Shown here piece by piece: positions 52,743 to 61,091 of a stretch of DNA of 64,000 nt. Position numbers and translations under genes: made by a program. Position 1 is the first letter of the stretch; each line of letters begins with the position of its first letter. The DNA comes from an uncultured Flavobacteriales bacterium (GTDB lineage Bacteria; Bacteroidota; Bacteroidia; Flavobacteriales_D; Parvicellaceae): NCBI GenBank assembly GCA_938075455.1, contig CALJHN010000003.1, positions 1 to 64,000 on the forward strand. Direction: 5' to 3'. The notes under the pieces are model-generated. The model saw only the letters and a program-made list of their open reading frames with translations. It was not told where the DNA came from and ran no database searches.

Positions 52743-54143
52743 CTAAATATTCTCGTTAAATATTTTTTGAATCTCTTCATTCAATTGTAACTCCCCTTCC
52801 TTATAAACAGCTGGTCTTGGAGCCATAGGATCCATTAAATTGCCGTCTTTGTCTATTAGAACAAATCTTGGAATACCCTCTATTACATAATCGGTAACAA
52901 ACTTGGATCGCCATGCCTTGTCGGCAATAATTTGAATTCCCTCTAGTTCTTTATCTACAATCATATCTTTCCACTTAGAGATGTTTTTAAGCTGGTCTAT
53001 AGACAAACTTACAAAGGCAATGTCTTCTTCTCTATACTTTTCTTCCAACTGCTTTAAAAATGGTATCTGCGCCCTACAAGGACCGCACCAAGTAGCCCAT
53101 ACATCTACATACACCAATTTTCCCTTCAACGATTCTAAGGAGATATTTTTTCCACTAGTATCTGGATAGTTAAACGATGGAGAAGGACTTCCCTTTTTAA
53201 GATTATTTATTCTATCGTATTTTTCCTTGATTCTATTTATACCCTTGTCATTAGCAGCTAACTTTACATAGGTTTGGTAATAAATATCTAGCTTATCCAT
53301 ATTGTAAAAAGAAATGCCTCTTTTTAAGTCAGTTACAATAGATTTTTTTTGCATTTCCAATAACTCTTCATTGTAAAGCTCCAAGGTCTTTAAGTCTCCA
53401 CTAGTAAGGCCAGACACAAAATAAGAACTTAAGAAATATCTATAACTATTATTAGAGGCAAACATTACAGAATCTTTAAAATCTATTTTATTTATTTCTG
53501 TATCTAAATACTGGGTAATAATAGCCTTGGTTTTTCCAGCAAAATAATCTCCTCCCAACTTAGTAATTAGATTATTTAGCATCTGAAAACGAAACTTGTC
53601 TGCTTGTCTATTTAGAAATTGCTCGTTTTCTATTTCAGACTCGTTGAGCAATTTCATAATAGAAGCATTCGTTTTTAATTGGTAATCAAAATACTCTTGA
53701 TTCTCTATCTTTTTATAAGTTTCGTAGTCTAATTCGTTCTTTTCATTGAATAGAAAATAACTGGCATTAAAATTATTAGGTTTCTCTCCTATTCCACTAT
53801 ATTTTAAAGTCTCGTCAAACTCCTTTCCATCGAAAGAAATATCAAGACGATATCCCGGAGCCAAATACATGGCAGTACTTTCCTTAGTATCATAGAAAGT
53901 GTAATCTCCTTCTTTAATAACCAATGTATCGTCAAAAGTACCATTGGTATTTACATCAATCACTTTTATATATCCATTGCCTCTAATGGTAATCTTATCG
54001 CTATTTGGATTGGTAATCTCCCCCGACAATCTAACATAACTACTTAAATCTTGAGAATAGATTACATTCAAAGAATAAGTTAAGGCCAAAGTTGTTAATA
54101 TTGTGAAAAATTTATGGAAGTTTATCTTAGAAGTCATATTCAA
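52743..54143 (-). CDS. TlpA-like thioredoxin-fold protein with DUF4369-type N-terminal domain
   Basis: This 466-residue protein has a signal peptide (about 1-30), a beta-rich N-terminal domain (about 35-130: SSYVRLSGEITNPNSDKITIRG, DTNGTFDDTLVIKEGDYTFYD), a helical linker and a C-terminal TlpA/ResA-type thioredoxin domain (about 320-466) with WATWCGPCRAQIPFL. Such proteins keep periplasmic thiols reduced or in defined redox state; the partner is unknown. It is divergent from rlmD across a 36-base gap. Confidence 0.92.
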   Translation of the reverse strand: MNMTSKINFHKFFTILTTLALTYSLNVIYSQDLSSYVRLSGEITNPNSDKITIRGNGYIKVIDVNTNGTFDDTLVIKEGDYTFYDTKESTAMYLAPGYRLDISFDGKEFDETLKYSGIGEKPNNFNASYFLFNEKNELDYETYKKIENQEYFDYQLKTNASIMKLLNESEIENEQFLNRQADKFRFQMLNNLITKLGGDYFAGKTKAIITQYLDTEINKIDFKDSVMFASNNSYRYFLSSYFVSGLTSGDLKTLELYNEELLEMQKKSIVTDLKRGISFYNMDKLDIYYQTYVKLAANDKGINRIKEKYDRINNLKKGSPSPSFNYPDTSGKNISLESLKGKLVYVDVWATWCGPCRAQIPFLKQLEEKYREEDIAFVSLSIDQLKNISKWKDMIVDKELEGIQIIADKAWRSKFVTDYVIEGIPRFVLIDKDGNLMDPMAPRPAVYKEGELQLNEEIQKIFNENI

Positions 54144-54160
54144 AATTTAAGTTATTTATT

Positions 54161-54168
54161 CAAATATA
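54161..54168 (-). promoter_or_regulatory. Candidate -7 box for the TlpA-like gene
   Basis: CAAATATA on the plus strand reads TATATTTG on the minus strand and lies 17 bases upstream of the ATG at 54143. It sits in the 36-base gap shared with rlmD; no -33 element is visible. Confidence 0.4.
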
Positions 54169-54179
54169 ATTTTAATTAA

Positions 54180-55634
54180 ATGATAAAAAAAGGAGAAATT
54201 ATAAAACTTGAAATTGTAGATTATGCTTTTGTAGGAAAAGGAATTGCCAAACTAAATATAGAAGAAAAAGACTACATCGTTTTTGTACAACATGGTATAA
54301 AAGGGCAAATAGCAAACGTAAAAATTACCAAGAAAAAACCCAACTATGCCAAAGGAACTATTACCGAAATAATCCAACATTCTCCACTAGAAAAATCTAC
54401 CAAATACCAACCTATTTCAGGAGCACCTTACATAAACCTTCCAATAGAAGAACAAAAAAAGATGAAACTTCAAGTAACCAAAGAAGTTTTTACTAAAATT
54501 GGAAAAATTAAAGACATAGATTCTCTTTTCGATCAGTGGATTTCTTCCCCATCTAATTACCATTACAGAAATAAAATGGAATATTCTTTTTCTTCCATTG
54601 GCTTCAACCTAGAAAAACAAGTGGTAGAAGACAATGTATTTAATCTTGGCTTTAAAAGAAAAGGCACCTGGTGGATGGTGGAAAACCTAGATGCAGATTC
54701 TGGTCTTTTTGACCAAGAACTAGATACTAAACTTTCTCTAATAAGAAACCATCTACACCGAACGGGGCTACCTGCTTGGCATCCTCCAAAAAAAGAAGGT
54801 TTTTTCAGGCATTTGGTAGTTAGAAAAAGCTTTTCCAACAACCAGCTATTATTCAACTTAGTAACTTCTTCCAAATACTTAAACAAATTTGACCTTCCAG
54901 CTTTTGGAAACTATCTCCAAGAAATTCTTGGAGAGCGTTTGGCAGGACTGATCCATACTACCAACGACGATGTAGCCGACAGAGAGAAACTAGACAAAGG
55001 CTCTAGTAAACTTATTACTGGGAATTCTACCATAAAAGAAACCATCAATGGACTGAATTTTGAAATTAGTATGCAAAGCTTTTTTCAAACCAATCCCTTA
55101 TGTGCAGAAAAATTATATCAAAAAGTAATAGACTATCTACTAGAAGCTGAAATACCTAATGACCAAATAATAATGGATTTGTTTTGTGGTACTGGTACCA
55201 TTGGACAACTCATTGCAAAACATACCAATAACAAAGTAGTAGGTGTAGATATTATTGCTTCCTCTATTGAAAATGCCAAAAAAAATGTTTTAGAAAACAG
55301 TCAAAAAAACAACTTGTCCGAACTTACTTTTATTTGTGCAGACGTAGGTAAGTTCTTATTGAACAATCCCGAATACCAAAATAAAATACATTCTATAGTC
55401 ATTGACCCTCCAAGAGCTGGAATAGCTCCTAAGACCTTAAGAAAAGTAATTAGACTAAATGCAAAAGTGATAATTTATGTAAGTTGCAACCCCGGCACTC
55501 AAGCAAGAGACTTAATAACACTTCACGAAATGGGCTATGAATTACAAAAATTCTCTTTAGTAGATCAGTTTCCCCATACTTCTCACATAGAAAGCATCAT
55601 GCTCTTTAAAAAATCATTGGTAGAAACGGTTTAA
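54180..55634 (+). CDS. rlmD: 23S rRNA (uracil-C5)-methyltransferase, RlmD-type
   Basis: This 484-residue protein has an N-terminal TRAM domain (about 1-60: GEIIKLEIVDYAFVGKGIAKL), a central insert and a SAM-dependent methyltransferase domain with IMDLFCGTGTIGQLIAKHT, VVGVDIIASSIENAKKN, IDPPRAGI and the catalytic cysteine in YVSCNPGTQARDL. It methylates a uridine of 23S rRNA (position 1939 in E. coli). The N-terminal Fe-S cysteines of E. coli RlmD are not visible, as in many Gram-positive and bacteroidotal relatives. It overlaps the convergent PLP gene by 21 bases. Confidence 0.93.
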   Translation: MIKKGEIIKLEIVDYAFVGKGIAKLNIEEKDYIVFVQHGIKGQIANVKITKKKPNYAKGTITEIIQHSPLEKSTKYQPISGAPYINLPIEEQKKMKLQVTKEVFTKIGKIKDIDSLFDQWISSPSNYHYRNKMEYSFSSIGFNLEKQVVEDNVFNLGFKRKGTWWMVENLDADSGLFDQELDTKLSLIRNHLHRTGLPAWHPPKKEGFFRHLVVRKSFSNNQLLFNLVTSSKYLNKFDLPAFGNYLQEILGERLAGLIHTTNDDVADREKLDKGSSKLITGNSTIKETINGLNFEISMQSFFQTNPLCAEKLYQKVIDYLLEAEIPNDQIIMDLFCGTGTIGQLIAKHTNNKVVGVDIIASSIENAKKNVLENSQKNNLSELTFICADVGKFLLNNPEYQNKIHSIVIDPPRAGIAPKTLRKVIRLNAKVIIYVSCNPGTQARDLITLHEMGYELQKFSLVDQFPHTSHIESIMLFKKSLVETV

Positions 55635-57035
55635 GATAGATTTAAACAAATCGTTGCTTTGATCTAAATCGAGACTGCTCTTTAAATCATAAATCAATCT
55701 TTTTTTGGAATTCTTACTCCCTGTAGAAGCAACCACTGCTTTTTTTAGGCTCTTATAGCCTAGCGACTTAACAGCATTTACAGACAAATTATCCCCAACT
55801 TTTGACAACTTGTTTTTAATTGTAGAAGTATTTAATTTTTCTATAATCTCCTCCATATCCTCTACCAATTCCTTAGCTGCTCCGTCTGCATGAATTTGTG
55901 AAACTACCAAATGTATGCCCGGAGGATTTTGAAGCCTTCCTATATACCAGCCCTTTTCACTTAACAAATCTGCAATTTGATAGATATCGTGCTTTTCGCT
56001 ATTAAAAGCCAATAAACTCATAATAGGAGTTCCTATTAGATTTAAGTCTTTGCTCTTTTGAATATAATCGCTTATAACTTTGGTAGCATCCATTGTTTTG
56101 TGGGTAAGCTTTACATAACCATCTTCGCCAATATGGTTGAGAGCCATCCATGTAGAGGCTACAATCCCCCCTGGTTTGGTTCCCAAAAAAGTAGTAGAAC
56201 CGTAAATACCACCTTCCCAATTTGGATAAACACTAAATTGTTCTTTTCTAAGTTCTTCTTTTCTATACAGTAAAATAGAAGATCCTTTTGGCGCATATGC
56301 ATACTTATGCAAATCAACTGACAAAGAAGTTACTCCACTTAGCTTAAAATCAAATAATGGAACATCCTTACCTGTTTTTTTAAGATAAGCCAATAAAAAA
56401 CCACCTATACAAGCATCTACATGCAATAGTAATTCATTGTCTACAGCCAACTTGGAAAGAGATTCTATTGGATCCATCATACCCGTTGGGTAATTGGGAG
56501 CAGAACCAATTAATAAAATAGTATTAGCGTTTATTGCTTTTTCAAAAGATTCTAAGTCAAATGAAAAGTCTTTTTTAGTAGGAATTACTACTGGTTTTAC
56601 ATTTAAAAAATGCATTGCTTTTAAAAATGCAGGATGGGCACTGGAAGAAAGAACAACTTCTGGATTTTCTATTCCCTTATTATTTTTGGCCCAGTTTCTA
56701 GCAGATAAGATAGACAAGAATATGCTTTCTGTACCTCCACTGGTTACATTACCAAATAAACTATCTTTTTCGCAGGAAAATAAAGATGCTGTTTGTTCTA
56801 CAACTTCATTTTCCATAGTAAGAATACTACTAAATAGTTGTGGATCAAAAGCATTTTCATGCATGAATCTTACGTATGCTTTGGAAATAACTTTTGAATA
56901 TTCTTCTCCTGGATAATAAACAGCACCAAATGTTTTACCAGATTTCCAATCGATGTCTGAGTGCATAGAGCTATTCATTTCGTTAAATAACTCTTCTTGG
57001 GAAAGTCCCAATTTGGGAATATTTTTTTTAGCCAT
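55614..57035 (-). CDS. PLP-dependent decarboxylase/lyase family protein
   Basis: This 473-residue PLP fold-type I protein belongs to the group II decarboxylase/sphingosine-phosphate lyase family. GNVTSGGTESIFLSIL binds the cofactor phosphate, HVDACIGGFLLAY has the cofactor Asp, and K244 in SLSVDLHKYAYAPKGSS forms the Schiff base. It resembles sphingosine-1-phosphate lyase most closely; sphingolipid breakdown is plausible because many Bacteroidota make sphingolipids, but an amino-acid substrate remains possible. No signal peptide. The DUF6150 gene is 1 base upstream. Confidence 0.9.
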   Translation of the reverse strand: MAKKNIPKLGLSQEELFNEMNSSMHSDIDWKSGKTFGAVYYPGEEYSKVISKAYVRFMHENAFDPQLFSSILTMENEVVEQTASLFSCEKDSLFGNVTSGGTESIFLSILSARNWAKNNKGIENPEVVLSSSAHPAFLKAMHFLNVKPVVIPTKKDFSFDLESFEKAINANTILLIGSAPNYPTGMMDPIESLSKLAVDNELLLHVDACIGGFLLAYLKKTGKDVPLFDFKLSGVTSLSVDLHKYAYAPKGSSILLYRKEELRKEQFSVYPNWEGGIYGSTTFLGTKPGGIVASTWMALNHIGEDGYVKLTHKTMDATKVISDYIQKSKDLNLIGTPIMSLLAFNSEKHDIYQIADLLSEKGWYIGRLQNPPGIHLVVSQIHADGAAKELVEDMEEIIEKLNTSTIKNKLSKVGDNLSVNAVKSLGYKSLKKAVVASTGSKNSKKRLIYDLKSSLDLDQSNDLFKSILNRFYQ

Positions 57036-57388
57036 TAATAAAGTAAATGCTTCTTAGAATTTTCTCTCCATCCTGCTCTAGACTCATAGTCCACAAAGAA
57101 TATTTTAAGATCTGCTCTAGACTCATAATCTACAAAAAATATTTTTTTATCTGCTAAAGATTCATAATCTACAAAAAACCATTTGCCTTCATTTTTATCT
57201 GCCATGCTTTGGTATTTTACTTTATAGACCAACAAATCTGCTCTACTTTCATAGTCTACCACAAAGACTTTTACATCTGCCCTACTTTCGTACTTAACAG
57301 AGAAAATTTTTTGCCCTTTGGCCATAAAAGAAAAAAACAATAAAAATAGAAATAGTAGATTTTTCATCGTTAAATTAAGATTAGGCAC
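57035..57388 (-). CDS. DUF6150 repeat protein, secreted
   Basis: This 117-residue protein has a signal peptide (about 1-25, FSFMAKGQK) and six short repeats with the consensus hhhVDYESRADhK, e.g. IFSVKYESRADVK, VFVVDYESRADLL, FFVDYESLADKK and FFVDYESRADLK; it ends YESRAGWRENSKKHLLY. The tyrosine-centred repeat pattern matches DUF6150. Each repeat looks like one beta strand and a turn, so a small beta-solenoid or sheet is likely. Function is unknown. It overlaps the PLP gene start by 1 base (ATG/TAA). Confidence 0.85.
   Translation of the reverse strand: MPNLNLTMKNLLFLFLLFFSFMAKGQKIFSVKYESRADVKVFVVDYESRADLLVYKVKYQSMADKNEGKWFFVDYESLADKKIFFVDYESRADLKIFFVDYESRAGWRENSKKHLLY
57070..57300 (-). repeat. 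Six-fold tandem repeat inside the DUF6150 gene
   Basis: The coding DNA repeats a unit of about 39 bases (for example, the minus-strand reading of tctgctctagactcata then acaaaraatattt), matching the six protein repeats. Units are not identical, so the array is old enough to have drifted, but the two nearest the 3' end are close copies. Confidence 0.75.
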
Positions 57389-57453
57389 TTAAATTAATAA
57401 AAAGATATGGAAAATAGAATTTATCAAAATAGATTATTAAAATCCCACAAAGC

Positions 57454-57481
57454 AAAAAAAAAGCCCATCCTAGAATGAGCT
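57454..57481 (-). terminator. Rho-independent terminator after tRNA-Pro
   Basis: Read on the minus strand, AGCTCAT and ATGGGCT pair as a 7-bp stem (one G-U) with a 6-base loop, then nine T (complement of the A-run at 57454-57462). It lies 12 bases downstream of the tRNA-Pro gene on its strand. Confidence 0.88.
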
Positions 57482-57493
57482 AATTTATTTCGG

Positions 57494-57568
57494 TCGGGGT
57501 GGCAAGATTCGAACTTGCGACCTCCTCGTCCCAAACGAGGCGCGATAACCGGGCTACGCTACACCCCG
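57494..57568 (-). tRNA. tRNA-Pro (anticodon TGG)
   Basis: Read on the minus strand, the gene begins CGGGGTG and its acceptor pairs with CACCCCG before the discriminator A. The anticodon stem CCTCG/CGAGG holds the loop TTTGGGA, giving anticodon TGG (Pro). The T arm has GTTCGAATC. The CCA end is not fully encoded (CC then G follows). A terminator lies 12 bases downstream. Confidence 0.97.
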
Positions 57569-57653
57569 AAACAACAGGTCTGCAAATGAAAGAATTAAAA
57601 AAGAATCTTCAAAATAATTATCATAAAATTTTACACAAATCTCCTAAGAACTA

Positions 57654-57661
57654 TATATTTG
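57654..57661 (+). promoter_or_regulatory. Candidate -7 box for tRNA-Ser
   Basis: TATATTTG at 57654-57661 matches TAnnTTTG and ends 12 bases before the tRNA-Ser gene, a suitable distance for a short 5' leader. The -33 TTG is not evident. Confidence 0.5.
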
Positions 57662-57673
57662 TGCAAAATTAAT

Positions 57674-57761
57674 AGAGAGGTGGCCGAGTGGCTTAAGGCG
57701 CACGCTTGGAAAGCGTGTTAACACCAAAAGTGTTACGAGGGTTCGAATCCCTTCCTCTCTG
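57674..57761 (+). tRNA. tRNA-Ser (anticodon GGA)
   Basis: An 88-base gene with the acceptor AGAGAGG/CCTCTCT, the D arm GGCCGAGTGGCTTAAGGC, the anticodon stem CACGC/GCGTG around loop TTGGAAA (anticodon GGA, Ser), the long variable arm of class II tRNAs (AACACCAAAAGTGTT) and the T loop GTTCGAATC. The discriminator is G; CCA is not encoded. Confidence 0.97.
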
Positions 57762-57765
57762 CATC

Positions 57766-57805
57766 TAATATCCGTAGCTTTCTATTAGATAAGTTACGGA
57801 TATTA
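57766..57805 (+). terminator. Long hairpin after tRNA-Ser
   Basis: TAATATCCGTA (57766-57776) and TACGGATATTA (57795-57805) form an 11-bp perfect inverted repeat that extends by GCTT/AAGT (one G-U pair) to a 15-bp stem with a 10-base loop. It starts 5 bases after the tRNA. The run of T afterwards is weak, so it may be a terminator or a processing structure. Confidence 0.7.
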
Positions 57806-57887
57806 ATTTCTAAATATCCATCCTATTAACCTCATTATTAACAATCTAAATACAATTGTTTAAATAATTTTTCAATCAAAACTTGCT

Positions 57888-57906
57888 TAGTGTTAATTTT
57901 ACACTA
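57888..57906. promoter_or_regulatory. Inverted repeat TAGTGT-N7-ACACTA before the ammonium operon
   Basis: TAGTGT (57888-57893), TAATTTT spacer and ACACTA (57901-57906) form a perfect 6-bp inverted repeat 22 bases upstream of the first gene of the operon. The right arm runs into TATTTTAG, a near -7 box. The element matches the one before susC (26614-26632) in arms, spacer length and position relative to the TATTTT box. Confidence 0.55.
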
Positions 57907-57928
57907 TTTTAGTGATAAATAAATTATT

Positions 57929-58123
57929 ATGCCTAAAAGTAGAACTCTTAACATGTATCGACAAACCAAAGACTGCCACTATGAAGTAGCTGAATTTGAA
58001 AAAAAAGATTATTCCTCTAAAATTTTTGATTCCTATTTCGAATCAAAAGAAGATATAAATAAAGAAAATTATTCGGATTTTATTGATTATTTGAAATCCA
58101 AGGGATACAAAATCGTAAAATAA
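57929..58123 (+). CDS. Small hypothetical protein ahead of the ammonium transporter
   Basis: A 64-residue soluble, highly charged protein (many Lys, Glu and Asp) with MPKSRTLNMYRQTKDCHYEV at the start and IDYLKSKGYKIVK at the end. I do not recognise a family and there is no PII-like motif. It ends 1 base before the Amt gene, so it is almost certainly co-transcribed and perhaps co-translated. Its position between the inverted repeat at 57888 and Amt makes it the first product of the operon. Confidence 0.6.
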   Translation: MPKSRTLNMYRQTKDCHYEVAEFEKKDYSSKIFDSYFESKEDINKENYSDFIDYLKSKGYKIVK

Positions 58124-58124
58124 C

Positions 58125-59423
58125 ATGTTTGAAGGATTTGGCAGAAGATTAAATTTTCTAGTTCTAGGGTTAATTGTTTTAGTAATATTAATTGGAAACA
58201 ATAGCTACGATTATATTGCTGACTCTATTCTACTAATTGACAGCGGAGATACTGCTTGGATGATTGTTTCTTGCGCTCTAGTATTATTAATGACGCCTGG
58301 ATTGGCTTTCTTTTATGGGGGAATGGTGAATATTAAAAGTATAATTTCTACCATGTTTCAAAGTTTTGTTGCCCTTGGTGTGGTAAGTGTAGTATGGGTA
58401 TTTATTGGTTTTAGTTTGGCTTTTGGAGACAGTTTATTTGGTATTATTGGAAATCCATTTACCTACATGAACTTTAAAAATGTAACCTTAAATCCCAATG
58501 TCAATTTTGGATCTACTATTCCATTTTTATTATTTGCCTTATTTCAATTAAAATTTGCAATTATAACTCCAGCAATTATTTCTGGAAGTTTCGCAGAAAG
58601 AATAAGATTTAGGAGCTACATATTATTTATGTTGCTATTCACTATTTTTATTTACTCTCCACTAGCGCATATGACTTGGCATCCAAACGGATTGTTTCGA
58701 AGTTGGGGAGTATTAGATTTTGCAGGAGGAACCGTAGTTCATATGTCTGCTGGACTGGCTGCTTTTATAGGAGCGATTTTTCTTGGTCAAAGAAAGAAAA
58801 TAATTGAAAAACCCGCCAACATCCCATTTGTAATTTTAGGTACTGGAATGCTTTGGTTTGGGTGGTTTGGATTTAATGCTGGATCGGCACTTGGAGCCAA
58901 CTTTGATGCGGTGGTTGCTTTTGCAAATACAAGTCTAGCTTCTGCAACAAGTATGATAACATGGATTTTTTACGATCGATTTTCTAATAGAAAAATGAGC
59001 TCTATTGGTGCATGTATTGGCGCAATAGTTGGTTTAGTTGCTATTACCCCCGCTGCTGGTTTTGTAACCCTTGGCCAAAGTATTTTTATTGGATTCATAG
59101 CGGCTATAGTAAGTAATGTTGCTGTAAAAATCAATAAGAAAAGTAAAGTTGACGATACTTTAGATGTATTTGCAACCCATGGAATTGGTGGAATAGTTGG
59201 TATGATTTTAACTGCAGTATTTGCCAATGAAGTTGGTCTAATATATGGGCAAACAACTACTTTTATGTACCATATTATTACCATAATAATTACTGTTGTA
59301 TTCACCCTGTTAATGAGTTATTTATTATTCAAATTAGTAGACTTAGTGATTCCTCTAAGGGTCAGAGAAGACCAAGAAGAAAGAGGACTAGATGCATCTC
59401 AGCATGGAGAGTTATACAACTAG
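58125..59423 (+). CDS. amt: Ammonium transporter (Amt family)
   Basis: This 432-residue membrane protein has about 11 helices and the Amt motifs LLMTPGLAFFYGGMV, DFAGGTVVHMSAGLAAFIGA (first pore histidine) and DVFATHGIGGIVGMILTAVF (second pore histidine). It conducts ammonium or ammonia across the inner membrane. Length is normal. No glnK gene accompanies it, unlike the usual Amt-GlnK pair; the gene upstream is a small unrelated protein, and asnB follows 3 bases downstream. Confidence 0.96.
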   Translation: MFEGFGRRLNFLVLGLIVLVILIGNNSYDYIADSILLIDSGDTAWMIVSCALVLLMTPGLAFFYGGMVNIKSIISTMFQSFVALGVVSVVWVFIGFSLAFGDSLFGIIGNPFTYMNFKNVTLNPNVNFGSTIPFLLFALFQLKFAIITPAIISGSFAERIRFRSYILFMLLFTIFIYSPLAHMTWHPNGLFRSWGVLDFAGGTVVHMSAGLAAFIGAIFLGQRKKIIEKPANIPFVILGTGMLWFGWFGFNAGSALGANFDAVVAFANTSLASATSMITWIFYDRFSNRKMSSIGACIGAIVGLVAITPAAGFVTLGQSIFIGFIAAIVSNVAVKINKKSKVDDTLDVFATHGIGGIVGMILTAVFANEVGLIYGQTTTFMYHIITIIITVVFTLLMSYLLFKLVDLVIPLRVREDQEERGLDASQHGELYN

Positions 59424-59426
59424 ATT

Positions 59427-61091
59427 ATGTGCGGAATTGTAGCTGCTTTTGGCATAAGTCAATCAGAGAAATTAAGAAACCAAGTATTAGAAATGTCTGG
59501 GAAAATAAGGCATAGAGGTCCAGATTGGTCTGGAATATATTCCTCTAAAAATGCCATTTTAGCCCACGAAAGACTTTCTATTGTAGATCCTAAATCTGGA
59601 AAACAACCACTTTACTCAAAAGATAAAAATTTAATTCTTGCCGCTAATGGTGAAATCTACAACCATCAAGAAATTAAGTCAAAACTAAAAACCAATTATG
59701 AGTTTTTAACCAACTCTGATTGTGAAGTTATTTTAGCCCTTTACAATGAAAAAGGAAGTGAATTTTTAGAAGATTTGAATGGAATTTTTTCGTTTGCTCT
59801 TTACGATGAAAAAAGAGATGTTTACTTAATAGCTAGAGATCATATGGGAATAATTCCCCTCTATATGGGATGGGATAAAGAAGGTAATTTTTTTGTAGCA
59901 TCAGAATTGAAAGCTTTGGAAGGCTATTGTCAGGAAATAAAATTGTTTCCACCAGGTCATTATTTTTCAAGTGAAGATGGTCAATTGACCAAATGGTACC
60001 TAAGAGACTGGGATAATTATGAGAATGTAAAAGATAACACTACCAATATTTCACACATAAGAGAAAGCTTGTCTAAAGCCGTAAAAAGACAATTAATGTC
60101 TGACGTACCCTACGGAGTATTACTTTCTGGTGGATTGGATTCCTCTATAACAACTGCCATCGCCAAAACCTATTGTCAAAATAGAATCGAAACCAAAGAC
60201 CAAAAAAAAGCATGGTGGCCCTCACTACATTCATTTTCTGTAGGGCTTAAAGATTCTCCAGACTTACTAGCAGCAAAAAAAGCTTCTGAATATATTGGCA
60301 CCATTCACCATGAAATTGTTTTCACTGTTCAAGAAGGCTTAGATGCTATTAAAGATGTTATTTACCATTTAGAAACTTACGATGTTACTACCATAAGAGC
60401 TTCTACCCCCATGTATTTAATGGCTAGAGTAATAAAATCTATGGGTATTAAAATGGTAATTTCTGGAGAAGGAGCAGATGAAATTTTTGGAGGTTATTTG
60501 TATTTCCACAAAGCGCCAGATGCAGAAGAATTCCACAAAGAAACTGTTAGAAAATTAAATAAACTACATCAGTACGATTGTTTAAGAGCCAATAAATCTC
60601 TTGCTGCATGGGGAATTGAAGGAAGAGTGCCATTTTTAGACAAAGAATTTTTAGATGTTGCTATGTCTGTAAACCCAAGTGATAAAATGATATCTGAAGA
60701 TAAAATGGAAAAATGGATTCTAAGAAAAGCTTTTGAAGATCTTCTTCCCGATGAAATTGCTTGGAGACAAAAAGAACAGTTTTCAGACGGAGTTGGTTAT
60801 AATTGGATAGATAAGCTGAAAGAATTGGTAAATGAAAAAGTAAGCGATGATTTGTTTGAGAAAACAGAAGAAAAATTTCCAATAAACCCACCGTTAAATA
60901 AAGAAGAATTTTACTACAGAAGTATTTTTAAATCTCTTTTTCCCTCAGATACAGCAGCATTATCTGTTCCTTCTGAACCATCTATTGCGTGTAGTAGTAA
61001 AGCAGCCTTAGATTGGGACGCTTCTTTTTTAGGGAAAAATGATCCTTCTGGAAGAGCGATTAATAATCATGAAAATAATTATAAAAACTAG
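59427..61091 (+). CDS. asnB: Asparagine synthetase B (glutamine-hydrolysing)
   Basis: This 554-residue enzyme starts MCGIVAAFG, with the N-terminal nucleophile C2 of the glutaminase domain (about 1-200; RGPDWSG, NGEIYNH, SDCEVIL), followed by the synthetase domain with the PPi loop [10 protein letters not shown] and [13 protein letters not shown]. It makes asparagine from aspartate, ATP and glutamine-derived ammonia. The C-terminal [20 protein letters not shown] is typical of the AsnB subgroup. It lies 3 bases after Amt; its stop abuts ilvD. Confidence 0.96.
   Translation: MCGIVAAFGISQSEKLRNQVLEMSGKIRHRGPDWSGIYSSKNAILAHERLSIVDPKSGKQPLYSKDKNLILAANGEIYNHQEIKSKLKTNYEFLTNSDCEVILALYNEKGSEFLEDLNGIFSFALYDEKRDVYLIARDHMGIIPLYMGWDKEGNFFVASELKALEGYCQEIKLFPPGHYFSSEDGQLTKWYLRDWDNYENVKDNTTNISHIRESLSKAVKRQLMSDVPYGVLLSGGLDSSITTAIAKTYCQNRIETKDQKKAWWPSLHSFSVGLKDSPDLLAAKKASEYIGTIHHEIVFTVQEGLDAIKDVIYHLETYDVTTIRASTPMYLMARVIKSMGIKMVISGEGADEIFGGYLYFHKAPDAEEFHKETVRKLNKLHQYDCLRANKSLAAWGIEGRVPFLDKEFLDVAMSVNPSDKMISEDKMEKWILRKAFEDLLPDEIAWRQKEQFSDGVGYNWIDKLKELVNEKVSDDLFEKTEEKFPINPPLNKEEFYYRSIFKSLFPSDTAALSVPSEPSIACSSKAALDWDASFLGKNDPSGRAINNHENNYKN

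Noticed and set aside
51494..57388. Possible transferred island because codon use looks slightly less AT-rich
   Set aside because: The genes are ordinary bacteroidotal families, no mobile-element genes or repeats flank them, and the shift is slight by eye.
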